Source: Mucilaginibacter aquatilis
GTDB taxonomy: Bacteria > Bacteroidota > Bacteroidia > Sphingobacteriales > Sphingobacteriaceae
DNA: 64,000 bases
NCBI RefSeq assembly: GCF_009755275.1
Contig: NZ_WQLA01000001.1
Location: 868,001 to 932,000, forward strand
Reading direction: 5' to 3'
In this document: positions 47,137 to 55,711 of the stretch, in pieces
Layout: each line of letters begins with the position of its first letter
Numbering within the stretch: the stretch's first letter is position 1
Translations under genes and position numbers: made by a program
The notes under the pieces: model-generated
The model's input: the letters and a program-made list of their open reading frames with translations, nothing else
Told to the model about the DNA's origin: nothing
The model's database searches: none

Positions 47137-49863
47137 TTAAAATAATGATCCCTGCTGACCATTGTTTATATCAATATCTTCGGGATTGGTAATTTCGAAA
47201 CCTACATTTTTCGCAGCCTGTTCGGGTGTTGAATCAGGTACCTGTTTTGGTTCGGCCGGGTTGGTTACATCAGCAATAATCTGTGTATCGGCCACTGAAT
47301 CCGGCGCCGGGTCGGGTACATCTTCGGCGTCGTCATGCTCGGCAATCAACTCTACCGTTTGTATAGTATGCGCCGAAAGCCGGTTACCCATGGCCTTCAT
47401 GCCCTTAACGTCAATCAAATCAGTTAAGTTTAATTCGGCCAGCTCGGGCGTTTGAGCCTTACCTTTGAGCTGCTCAACCTTAACCACAGCCTGCGCCGCC
47501 CCTGATATGATGATCAGCTTCGAACCCGGCTCCTCACTTATAAAACTGGTTTGCTTGCCAACTACTATGTTTTCAAACACAAAGCGCTTAACCAGGTAGT
47601 TTTTTGATTTACCATCGTAATGTATAACCGAGTAAACCTTTTCGGCGTCATACTTTTCTATTAACATCATCTTATCATCAAAATGATTGTTAAGATCAAA
47701 GCTGGTAAGCTCATATACCCCGTTTGATAGGATGGTCAATATCTTATCCTCACCATCAAACTCGCCAAGGTAACGCCCACGGCTGTCGGCATTTAAACGT
47801 TTAAGTATATCATCATACCAAATTTTACGCCCCGCCAAGGTTGATACACCTTTAGATTTTAAAAGAATTTTCTTAACCGGGTACTTGGTAACCTGGTTAC
47901 CCATTGATCCTCTGCCTTTAATAGCAATCTCGGCAAAATCCTGGTCAAACTGGAGTCTTTTTAGTTTACTATGCGGCTTAAGCTGCACGGTAACCACCTC
48001 GGCCTCTCCATTTAGATTTGCTGTAAAGTATAATACCTTGGTGCCTTTGGTACCCTTTGTTAAATCATACTCCTTATCGCGCGTTACGCCTACTACCGAG
48101 AAACGTTTAACGTACGTGGTACCACTTTCACCGTCTTTATAAATCATGTTGTATACGGTGCGTTCGTCGTTCTTTTTAAACACCGCTACATGAATAATAT
48201 TTTTGCCTACAAAGGCCTTATCCTGCATTTTAGTAATGATGCACTTACCGTCTTCCCTGAATACGATAATTTCGTCAATATCTGAACAGTCGCAAACAAA
48301 CTCTACGTTTTCATCACGCTTAATGCCCGAGCCTATAAAGCCATCTTGCTTGTTAACATATAGCTTTACGTTGGCAAGGGCCACTTGTGCAGCCTCAACT
48401 TTATCAAAGGTGCGAAGTTCGGTTTTACGGCCACGGTCTTTACCGTATTTCTCTTTGAGTTTGGTAAACCAGGCTATAGCATAATCAGTCAGGTGCTTCA
48501 GGTTGTAATTAACGTCCTTAATTTCAGCCTCCAGCGCTTTCATTTGCTCATCGGCCTTTTTAACGTCAAAGCGGGTAATGCTGCTCATTGGTTTATCAAT
48601 AAGCTTCTTATAATCCTCCGGAAGTATGGTGCGGTAAAATTGCGGAAAGAACGGCTCAAACAAGCGGTTCAATACTTCAACCACGGTGTCAAAATTACCT
48701 GAGCTTTCATAATCAGGATTTTTGTACATACCCTCCTGTATAAATATTTTAAGTAATGAGCTAAAGAATATTTTTTCCTTTAATTCATTCAGCCTTATTT
48801 CAAGCTCAAGCTTAAGCAGGGCTTTGGTATGATTGGCACTGTGAATAAGCACATCGTTCACACTCATAAAGTGTGGCTTATCATCTAATATTATGCAGGT
48901 ATTAGGAGATATAGACACCTCGCAATCGGTGAAGGCATATAGTGCATCAATAGTTACATCGGGTGATATTCCCGGTGCAAGGTGCACTACTATTTCAACA
49001 TTTTGGGCAGTGTTATCTTCAATTTTCTTGATTTTAATCTTGCCCTTATCATTTGCCGAAATTATACTGTCAATTAACCCACCTGTGGTTGTACTGTAAG
49101 GAACCTCGGTAATCAACAGCGTCTTTTTATCCTTTTCAATAATTTTAGCTCTCACACGTACTTTACCGCCGCGCTGGCCTCCATTATAGTTGGTGGCATC
49201 AGCCATACCGCCTGTCAAAAAATCGGGCAGTAAGTTTGGCCGGTTACCCTTCAAGGCTTCAACGGCAGCATCAATCAACTCTACAAAGTTGTGCGGCAGT
49301 ATTTTGGTAGCTAAACCTACAGCAATACCGTCAGCACCTTGTGCCAGCAATAAAGGAAACTTTACTGGCAAGGTAATAGGCTCGCGGTTACGGCCATCGT
49401 AGCTTGCCTGCCATTCTGTAGTATCGGGGTTAAATACAACTTCGAGGGCAAACTTTGTAAGTCTTGCCTCAATGTAACGCGGTGCCGCAGCCGAATCGCC
49501 TGTTATTGGATCGCCCCAGTTACCCTGGCAATCAATCAAAAGGTTTTTTTGCCCTATCTGCACCATGGCATCACCAATAGATGCATCGCCATGGGGGTGA
49601 TACTTCATGGTGTTACCTATAACATTGGCTGCTTTATTGAAGCGCCCGTCGTCCATTTCCTTAAGCGAGTGCAAAATGCGACGTTGCACAGGTTTCAAGC
49701 CATCATGTATATGCGGAACGGCACGATCAAGTATTACATACGAAGCATAATCTAAAAACCAGTTTTCGTAAAGCCCGTCGAGCGGTATTACGTTATGCAT
49801 GGTTTCGCCATTTACCTGCAATGCGTTTTCTTCGTGTTCGTTGGTATCTAAACTTTCTGACAT
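47137..49863 (-). CDS. parC: DNA topoisomerase IV subunit A
   Basis: 908 residues. Breaks and rejoins DNA for chromosome decatenation. The catalytic tyrosine is Y130 in AAPRYIEARLT; the winged-helix region LKPVQRRILHSL and a degenerate C-terminal beta-pinwheel lacking the gyrase GQRGGKG box argue for ParC over GyrA. The tail from about 830 is acidic, Pro-rich and disordered. parE is not in the window. Confidence 0.9.
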   Translation of the reverse strand: MSESLDTNEHEENALQVNGETMHNVIPLDGLYENWFLDYASYVILDRAVPHIHDGLKPVQRRILHSLKEMDDGRFNKAANVIGNTMKYHPHGDASIGDAMVQIGQKNLLIDCQGNWGDPITGDSAAAPRYIEARLTKFALEVVFNPDTTEWQASYDGRNREPITLPVKFPLLLAQGADGIAVGLATKILPHNFVELIDAAVEALKGNRPNLLPDFLTGGMADATNYNGGQRGGKVRVRAKIIEKDKKTLLITEVPYSTTTGGLIDSIISANDKGKIKIKKIEDNTAQNVEIVVHLAPGISPDVTIDALYAFTDCEVSISPNTCIILDDKPHFMSVNDVLIHSANHTKALLKLELEIRLNELKEKIFFSSLLKIFIQEGMYKNPDYESSGNFDTVVEVLNRLFEPFFPQFYRTILPEDYKKLIDKPMSSITRFDVKKADEQMKALEAEIKDVNYNLKHLTDYAIAWFTKLKEKYGKDRGRKTELRTFDKVEAAQVALANVKLYVNKQDGFIGSGIKRDENVEFVCDCSDIDEIIVFREDGKCIITKMQDKAFVGKNIIHVAVFKKNDERTVYNMIYKDGESGTTYVKRFSVVGVTRDKEYDLTKGTKGTKVLYFTANLNGEAEVVTVQLKPHSKLKRLQFDQDFAEIAIKGRGSMGNQVTKYPVKKILLKSKGVSTLAGRKIWYDDILKRLNADSRGRYLGEFDGEDKILTILSNGVYELTSFDLNNHFDDKMMLIEKYDAEKVYSVIHYDGKSKNYLVKRFVFENIVVGKQTSFISEEPGSKLIIISGAAQAVVKVEQLKGKAQTPELAELNLTDLIDVKGMKAMGNRLSAHTIQTVELIAEHDDAEDVPDPAPDSVADTQIIADVTNPAEPKQVPDSTPEQAAKNVGFEITNPEDIDINNGQQGSLF

Positions 49864-50087
49864 AGTATCGTAACTGCAAATTGAAGGTGATACACTTCAA
49901 GCAAATATTATCAGCCGTTTAATTGCTAATAAAATTAGCCAAATATACTAAAAACAAGCTAAACAACCTATTATTGCTGCCTTAAACCTGCCGTAAAAGC
50001 GCTTAAGTTACCTTTTATTTATAAGAGTACATTACTGGCAGGCAAATAGTTAACCTGCACATTAAGCACGATATATCACGCAGTAAT

Positions 50088-50600
50088 TTATTGATTGCGC
50101 TCGCGCCCGGCACGTATCATCTGACCATAGTCCATACCGTTTGCCATGGCGTGGCAAATCATACCTATACGCTTAGCGCGGGTAGCAATGGTTTTAGCAC
50201 TGTTTAGCCAGTTCACAAAGTAACGGCGGTGCGATTCAGGAAGGCTATCAAAGTAACTTAATGCATCAGTATCATCGGTAAGACACTCGTGCAAGTCATC
50301 AGGCACCACTAATTTAAAATCAACGTCCTCTTCTATACTCACCTGTAACATTGCTCCCTCACGCTTGTGCATTCCTTTGCGCATATCAGCGTTGAGGGTA
50401 AGAATAAAGTTCCCGTCGCCCATGGGCATCAATGCAACGCCTGCTATCTCAAAGTTATCGAGCGTACCCCTAACCCTGAAGGATTTTTTATTACCTGGCT
50501 TTAATTGCTGAGCAACATCAGCCGGTACATCAATGTACGTCCAACCGGTTTTTTCGCCTTGCTCGGCAAACTTTAAAATCAAAGCTGTATACGTTACCAT
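50088..50600 (-). CDS. DUF1905 and YdeI/OmpD-associated domain protein
   Basis: 170 residues from the ATG at 50600 (an ATG at 50633 would add 11 odd residues). Residues 1-95 form a DUF1905 barrel (FRVRGTLDNFEIAGVALMP), and the C-terminus (FDSLPESHRRYFVNWLNSAK) is the helical YdeI/OmpD-associated region linked to bacteriocin protection in some species. No direct functional evidence here. Confidence 0.82.
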   Translation of the reverse strand: MVTYTALILKFAEQGEKTGWTYIDVPADVAQQLKPGNKKSFRVRGTLDNFEIAGVALMPMGDGNFILTLNADMRKGMHKREGAMLQVSIEEDVDFKLVVPDDLHECLTDDTDALSYFDSLPESHRRYFVNWLNSAKTIATRAKRIGMICHAMANGMDYGQMIRAGRERNQ

Positions 50601-50694
50601 ATTAACATTTAAAAGCACATTAAACAGCCACAAGCAACCTTAATGCACTTAACTTTTACAGATGTTATAAATATTCAATTATAATAAAAAATAG

Positions 50695-50724
50695 TGTAAC
50701 GTTTAATGAGGTATGGTAGTCATA
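50695..50724 (+). promoter_or_regulatory. ECF-sigma-type promoter, first NTF2-like gene
   Basis: TGTAACGTTT starts at 50695 and GTCATA at 50719, i.e. -35 and -10-like elements with 18 bases between TGTAAC and GTC. The same arrangement with identical spacing precedes the next paralogue. TGTAAC plus a GTC-containing -10 is typical of ECF sigma factors. Confidence 0.6.
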
Positions 50725-50768
50725 GAAGTATAAAACAAATAAATACACAAACTTAATCTCACAACAAT

Positions 50769-51194
50769 ATGAAAACCTTAAAATCAATAATATTAGGCTT
50801 AGCTTTATTAGTAACAGCAAACGTTGTTAAAGCTGATGAACCATCAACAATCAAACTAACAAAATCAAATGCCATTGATGCATACATAAGCAGCGTTACC
50901 TTGGGCCAAAATACAGACCTTAACAATGTGATTGAGCACAATGCAAAGTTTAACATACTACGTGGCAAACAAGTAATGAGCTTTAGTAAGGCTGATATGC
51001 TGAAGTTCTCTAAAGAAAATCAAAACATCCGTCAGGATTGTACCACTTCGGTAACTGAAGTTGAAAGCAACGACGATATGACCATTGTTAAGGTTGATAT
51101 GAATTACGGAACGTTTAACCGTACCAACTATGTAACTGTGGCCAACACAGGCGATGGCTGGAAAATTACCAATGTATACTCCATATTCAAATAA
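50769..51194 (+). CDS. Secreted NTF2-like (lumazine-binding-like) protein, copy 1
   Basis: 141 residues: signal peptide 1-22 (ends VVKADE), then a single alpha+beta NTF2-like domain with FNILRGKQVMSFSKADML and the C-terminal GWKITNVYSIFK. By hand alignment it is about two thirds identical (95 of 141) to the next gene and of the same length, so they are tandem duplicates. Likely periplasmic; ligand and role unknown. Confidence 0.82.
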   Translation: MKTLKSIILGLALLVTANVVKADEPSTIKLTKSNAIDAYISSVTLGQNTDLNNVIEHNAKFNILRGKQVMSFSKADMLKFSKENQNIRQDCTTSVTEVESNDDMTIVKVDMNYGTFNRTNYVTVANTGDGWKITNVYSIFK

Positions 51195-51212
51195 ATAAAA
51201 ATTTAAACTTAT

Positions 51213-51244
51213 AAAAAGCCGGCTCAATTGAGCCGGCTTTTTTG
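51213..51244 (+). terminator. Terminator of the first NTF2-like gene
   Basis: Perfect 30-bp palindrome (arms 51213-51227 and 51228-51242) with A and T tails. It separates the two paralogues into independent transcripts. Confidence 0.85.
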
Positions 51245-51416
51245 TTTTACTACAATTATTACGATTAAGTAACAGGAGATGTACATATTACTATCCAATA
51301 AACGGTACTATGTATTACAATATTCTTAATTTTTGTTAGTTATTGCGCCGTTTAATCCCCCTGTTACAGGCAAGTTGTTAACGATATGTTAAATGTTTAC
51401 GCTTAGCATAAAATAG

Positions 51417-51446
51417 TGTAACGTTTGGTGTAATGGTGCTGTCTTA
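51417..51446 (+). promoter_or_regulatory. ECF-sigma-type promoter, second NTF2-like gene
   Basis: TGTAACGTTT starts at 51417 and GTCTTA at 51441; the 17-base segment AAAATAGTGTAACGTTT (51410-51426) is identical to 50688-50704. Distance to the start codon is also nearly equal (62 versus 65 bases). Confidence 0.6.
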
Positions 51447-51487
51447 TATACAGAAACAAAAACATAAGAACCTTAAAACTTTAAAAT

Positions 51488-51913
51488 ATGAAATCCTTGA
51501 AATCACTTGTAGCAGGCTTAGCTTTATTAGTAATTGTCAATGTTGTTAAAGCCGAAGAACCAAACGTAGCCCGTTTAACAAAAAGTTATGCAGTAAGCAC
51601 CTACGTTAACATGATGACCCGCGGCCTAAACGCGGGATTGAGCGATGTTTTTGAAAGCAACGCTAAAATCAACATTCTACGCGGCAAACAGGTACTAAGC
51701 TTTAGCAAAGCAGAGATGCTAACGTTTGCCGGCGATAACAAAAACATCCAGCAAAACTGTACTACTTCAGTAACCGAAGTTGAAAGCAATGCCGATATGG
51801 CCATTGTTAAGGTAGATATGAAGTACGAAAAATTTACCCGCACCAATTATGTAACAATTGCCAACACCGGTGAGGGCTGGAAAATTACCAACGTATACTC
51901 AGTATTTAAATAA
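51488..51913 (+). CDS. Secreted NTF2-like (lumazine-binding-like) protein, copy 2
   Basis: 141 residues with a signal peptide (ends VVKAEE) and the same NTF2-like domain as copy 1 (INILRGKQVLSFSKAEML, GWKITNVYSVFK). Differences cluster in residues 26-62, whereas the C-terminal 50 are highly conserved, which suggests a shared core and divergent ligand or partner face. It has its own promoter and terminator. Confidence 0.82.
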   Translation: MKSLKSLVAGLALLVIVNVVKAEEPNVARLTKSYAVSTYVNMMTRGLNAGLSDVFESNAKINILRGKQVLSFSKAEMLTFAGDNKNIQQNCTTSVTEVESNADMAIVKVDMKYEKFTRTNYVTIANTGEGWKITNVYSVFK

Positions 51914-51946
51914 TAGATTTTTGTCAGATAATAGTTTTAGTTAACA

Positions 51947-51971
51947 AAAAGCCGCTGCGAGAGCGGCTTTT
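51947..51971. terminator. Bidirectional terminator between NTF2-like copy 2 and cdd
   Basis: AAAAGCCGCT (51947-51956) pairs with AGCGGCTTTT (51962-51971) around GCGAG. Confidence 0.8.
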
Positions 51972-51976
51972 GTAAT

Positions 51977-52474
51977 TTATACAGGTACTGTGGCCAGCCT
52001 GTCTTCAAAAAACATAAAAGGCAAAAAGCTGTCGGCGCCATTTGTTGCCCAGGTTACGCCCTCTTTACAATACAACAGCGTACGTATTGGCATTAATTGC
52101 TTTTTTTCAAACTCGGCCAATACCTGCAGGCATGATCCGCAGGGAGTAATGGGCTTTTCAATTTTAAACTTACTGGTATGTGCGGTAACAGCCATGGCTT
52201 CAACCGGGTCGTCGGCAAAATTAGCGCTCCATGTGAACAGCGCTACGCGCTCGGCACAAAGCCCTGATGGGTAAGCGGCATTTTCCTGGTTACTGCCGTA
52301 CACAATACGCCCGCTTTTGAGCCGCAGCGCTGCGCCGACCTTAAAATTAGAATATGGAGAATGAGAACCACTCAGGGCTTTCTCGGCTTCAAGGCACAGT
52401 GCCTTGTCACTTTCATTAAGCTCCTCAAAAGTTTGGTACTCCTCAAAAGCTATATTTATGTTATGTTTTACCAT
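51977..52474 (-). CDS. cdd: Cytidine deaminase
   Basis: 165 residues. Zinc hydrolase turning cytidine/deoxycytidine into the uridine form for pyrimidine salvage. Zinc ligands C73, C112 and C115 with catalytic E75 (GLCAERVALF, PCGSC) show the tetrameric Cys3 type. Start ATG at 52474. Confidence 0.95.
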   Translation of the reverse strand: MVKHNINIAFEEYQTFEELNESDKALCLEAEKALSGSHSPYSNFKVGAALRLKSGRIVYGSNQENAAYPSGLCAERVALFTWSANFADDPVEAMAVTAHTSKFKIEKPITPCGSCLQVLAEFEKKQLMPIRTLLYCKEGVTWATNGADSFLPFMFFEDRLATVPV

Positions 52475-52740
52475 TGCTTAACCCGCTAACAAACGCGGGG
52501 AAACAATGTAAGCAAAAAACATTACAAATTATACGGTGCGATAAAAAGCTAATGCTATAGATGTTTATTTTGTAAAATGCAACCACATTTATCTATAAAC
52601 TTCAATACTACAATTAACGGTTAAGTAAATAATAGTAACTGAAACTTTATTTAAGGGAAAGGCTGATTGCCAAACTGCAAAATATAAAAAAATGCAAAAC
52701 CAAAAGCAAATTAAACCGTGTAGTTTACAGCATATATTCT

Positions 52741-52748
52741 TAGTTTTG
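52741..52748 (+). promoter_or_regulatory. -7 promoter element for sucA
   Basis: TAGTTTTG fits TAnnTTTG, 25 bases before the ATG at 52774. The rest of the 299-bp gap to cdd shows nothing recognisable. Confidence 0.5.
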
Positions 52749-52773
52749 TACCGTTTTACAGATTGGTATTCAG

Positions 52774-55587
52774 ATGGATCGTCTAAATTACGTTAATAGC
52801 GGAAACGCTGACTATATAAATTCACTCTACGAAGCTTATAAACAAGACCCCGAATCAGTAGATTACGGTTGGCAAAAATTCTTCGAGGGTTTTGATTTTG
52901 GTCAAGGTTCGGCACCTCAATCAGCCGCAGGCACAGCTTCAGCAGCCACCCCTGAGCACGTTTTAAAAGAAATAAACGTGCTGAATATGATAAACGGATA
53001 CCGTACCCGCGGACACCTGTTTACCAAAACCAACCCCGTACGCGAACGCCGCAAATATTATCCTGGTAAAGAGCTTGAAACCTTTGGTTTGAGCGAGGCT
53101 GATATGGACACCGTATTCAATGCAGGTGTTGAAGTAGGCTTAGGTCCGGCAAAGCTGCGTGACATACGCCAGCTGCTTGAGGATACTTACTGCCAGGCAA
53201 TAGGTGCCGAGTACAAATACATGCGTAACCCAATCAAAACCAAATGGTTTGAGCAGCGCATGGAAAGCAAACGCAACCAGCCATCATTCTCTAAGGATGA
53301 AAAAACACGCATGCTTAAAAAGCTTAACCAAGCCGTTGGGTTTGAAAACTTTTTAGGAACCAAATTTTTGGGGCAAAAACGTTTTTCATTAGAAGGTGCC
53401 GAAGCATTGATTCCGGCTTTAGATTCGGTTATTGAAAAAGGCTCATCTTTAGGCATCGAAGAGTTTACCATTGGTATGGCTCACCGTGGCCGTTTAAATG
53501 TTTTGGCCAATATAATGGGCAAAACCTATAAAGAGATTTTTGCTGAGTTTGAAGGCAAAAATTATGATATGGAGTCGTCTTTTGGCGGCGACGTAAAATA
53601 TCACTTAGGCTTCTCAACTGATGTTGAAACCTTTGATGGTAAAAAAATTCACTTGAGCTTATGCCCTAACCCATCGCACCTGGAAACAGTAGGCCCTGTG
53701 GTTGAAGGTATAACCCGCGCTAAAATTGACAGCAAATACGGCGACGATCATGATAAAATTGCACCTATATTAATACATGGCGATGCTTCAGTAGCAGGTC
53801 AGGGTATTATTTATGAGGTGTTGCAAATGGAAAAGCTGGACGGTTACAAAACCGGCGGTACTGTGCATTTGGTAATTAACAACCAAATTGGTTTTACCAC
53901 CAATTTTAAAGATGCACGCTCAAGCACTTATTGTACTGATATTGCTAAAACCGTTTTATCTCCTGTATTCCACGTTAATGGTGATGATGTAGAAGCCTTA
54001 GCCTATGTTATTAACATGGCTATGGAGTACCGTCAGGAGTTTAACGAGGATGTGTTTATTGACATACTTTGTTACCGCCGCTACGGTCATAACGAGTCTG
54101 ACGAGCCTAAATTCACTCAGCCTACCTTGTACAAGGCTATTGAATCGCATCCTAACCCGCGCGAAATTTACTATCAGAAATTACTTGCCGAGGGAAGCAT
54201 TACTGCCGAGGCAGCTAAAGAAATAGAAAAGAGCTTTAAAGACCTGCTGCAAAAGCAACTTGACGAAACTAAGGCCGAAGCACGTATACAAGCGGGCAAC
54301 CCAATGTTTACCGGTTCATGGCAAGGTTTACACTTACCTACCAAAGCCGAAGTTTATGCTGAAATTAACACCGCTATAAGCGAAGAGGCTTTACTTGAAC
54401 TTGGCAAGCAAATAACTGATTTACCATCAGACAAGCAATTCTTCAAAAAAATAGAAAAGCTGTTTGATGACCGCCGTAAAATGGTTAACGAAACCAAAAC
54501 CTTTGATTGGGCTATGGGCGAGTTAATGGCTTACGGTAGCTTACTTAAAGAAGGGCACCCGGTACGCCTGAGCGGCGAAGACGTGAAACGCGGAACATTC
54601 TCACACCGCCATGCTGTTGTAACCCTTCCTGATACAGACGAGGAATATACACCACTGGCAAACCTGGGCACCGAGGCTAAATTTTATATTTATAACTCGC
54701 TACTTTCAGAGTACGGCGTATTAGGTTTTGATTACGGTTACGCACTGGCTAACCCTAACGCACTTACTATTTGGGAAGCACAATTTGGCGACTTTGTTAA
54801 TGGTGCGCAAATTATCATTGACCAGTACCTTGTTAGTGCCGAAACTAAATGGCAACGTGGTAACGGCTTGGTAATGTTATTGCCTCACGGTTATGAAGGC
54901 CAGGGCCCTGAACACTCATCAGCACGTATTGAGCGCTTTATGGAGCTTTGTGCTGATAATAACATTCAGGTGGCTAACTGTACCACTCCGGCTAACTTCT
55001 TCCACATTTTACGCCGCCAGCTACACCGCGATTTCCGTAAGCCATTAGTGATTTTCTCACCAAAAAGCTTACTGCGTCATCCGGCCTGCGTGTCAAAAAT
55101 TGAAGATTTCACCAGTGGTGGTTTCCATGAGCTTATTGATGATACTTACACTGCCGATACCCAAAAGGTAAAACGCGTACTTTTCTGCAGCGGTAAAATT
55201 TATTATGAGTTACTTGACAAACAGCAGGCAGATAAACGCAGTGACGTAGCCATTGTACGTATTGAGCAACTTTACCCTACCCCTGTATTAGAGATGGAGG
55301 CAATTAAAGCTAAGTACAGCAATGCTACTGACTTTATTTGGGTACAAGAGGAGCCTGAAAATATGGGTGCATGGCCTTACATGCTGCGCCGTTTCCGCAA
55401 GAGCGAGTTGCAGCTGGAAGTAATTTCACGCAAGGAAGCAGGAAGCCCGGCTACCGGTTATTCAAAACAACATGCATCGCAGCAGTTGTACATTATCTCT
55501 AAAGCTTTTGAAGCCCCGGTTAGCCAGGATCAAAAAGAGAAAGTAAAAAAATCGACCAAGAAAATGGCCGAAACTAATGCAGATTAA
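52774..55587 (+). CDS. sucA: 2-oxoglutarate dehydrogenase E1 component
   Basis: 937 residues. Thiamine-diphosphate enzyme decarboxylating 2-oxoglutarate and loading succinyl onto SucB lipoyl groups in the citric acid cycle. The N-terminal E2-binding helix NADYINSLYEAYKQDP, the TPP-binding GDASVAGQGIIYE and the transketolase-like MAHRGRLNVLANI and GYEGQGPEHSSARIERF segments are present. sucB follows after 124 bp, a gap with an inverted repeat that could affect the relative expression of the two. Confidence 0.97.
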   Translation: MDRLNYVNSGNADYINSLYEAYKQDPESVDYGWQKFFEGFDFGQGSAPQSAAGTASAATPEHVLKEINVLNMINGYRTRGHLFTKTNPVRERRKYYPGKELETFGLSEADMDTVFNAGVEVGLGPAKLRDIRQLLEDTYCQAIGAEYKYMRNPIKTKWFEQRMESKRNQPSFSKDEKTRMLKKLNQAVGFENFLGTKFLGQKRFSLEGAEALIPALDSVIEKGSSLGIEEFTIGMAHRGRLNVLANIMGKTYKEIFAEFEGKNYDMESSFGGDVKYHLGFSTDVETFDGKKIHLSLCPNPSHLETVGPVVEGITRAKIDSKYGDDHDKIAPILIHGDASVAGQGIIYEVLQMEKLDGYKTGGTVHLVINNQIGFTTNFKDARSSTYCTDIAKTVLSPVFHVNGDDVEALAYVINMAMEYRQEFNEDVFIDILCYRRYGHNESDEPKFTQPTLYKAIESHPNPREIYYQKLLAEGSITAEAAKEIEKSFKDLLQKQLDETKAEARIQAGNPMFTGSWQGLHLPTKAEVYAEINTAISEEALLELGKQITDLPSDKQFFKKIEKLFDDRRKMVNETKTFDWAMGELMAYGSLLKEGHPVRLSGEDVKRGTFSHRHAVVTLPDTDEEYTPLANLGTEAKFYIYNSLLSEYGVLGFDYGYALANPNALTIWEAQFGDFVNGAQIIIDQYLVSAETKWQRGNGLVMLLPHGYEGQGPEHSSARIERFMELCADNNIQVANCTTPANFFHILRRQLHRDFRKPLVIFSPKSLLRHPACVSKIEDFTSGGFHELIDDTYTADTQKVKRVLFCSGKIYYELLDKQQADKRSDVAIVRIEQLYPTPVLEMEAIKAKYSNATDFIWVQEEPENMGAWPYMLRRFRKSELQLEVISRKEAGSPATGYSKQHASQQLYIISKAFEAPVSQDQKEKVKKSTKKMAETNAD

Positions 55588-55601
55588 TTAGTTGGTGAAT
55601 G

Positions 55602-55681
55602 GTGAGTGATGAGTAGTGAATAGTTGAATACGTGCTTTGTTAGCCGTCGAAACCATTCTCTACTCACTTCTCACTACTCAC
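55602..55681. repeat. Inverted repeat between sucA and sucB
   Basis: The left arm (55602-55623), made of GTGAGT/GAGTAGTGA units, matches the reverse complement of the right arm (55660-55681) at 18 of 22 positions by eye, with 36 bases between. The purine-rich arms resemble in style the repeats around the four-helix-bundle gene, but no gene lies inside. Confidence 0.7.
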
Positions 55682-55711
55682 TAAACTCACAAACTACAAT
55701 ATAAAAACAAC

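Noticed and set aside
50688..51426. Recent segmental duplication by mobile element
   Set aside because: Only the short promoter core is identical between the copies; coding and remaining upstream DNA have diverged, so the duplication is old.
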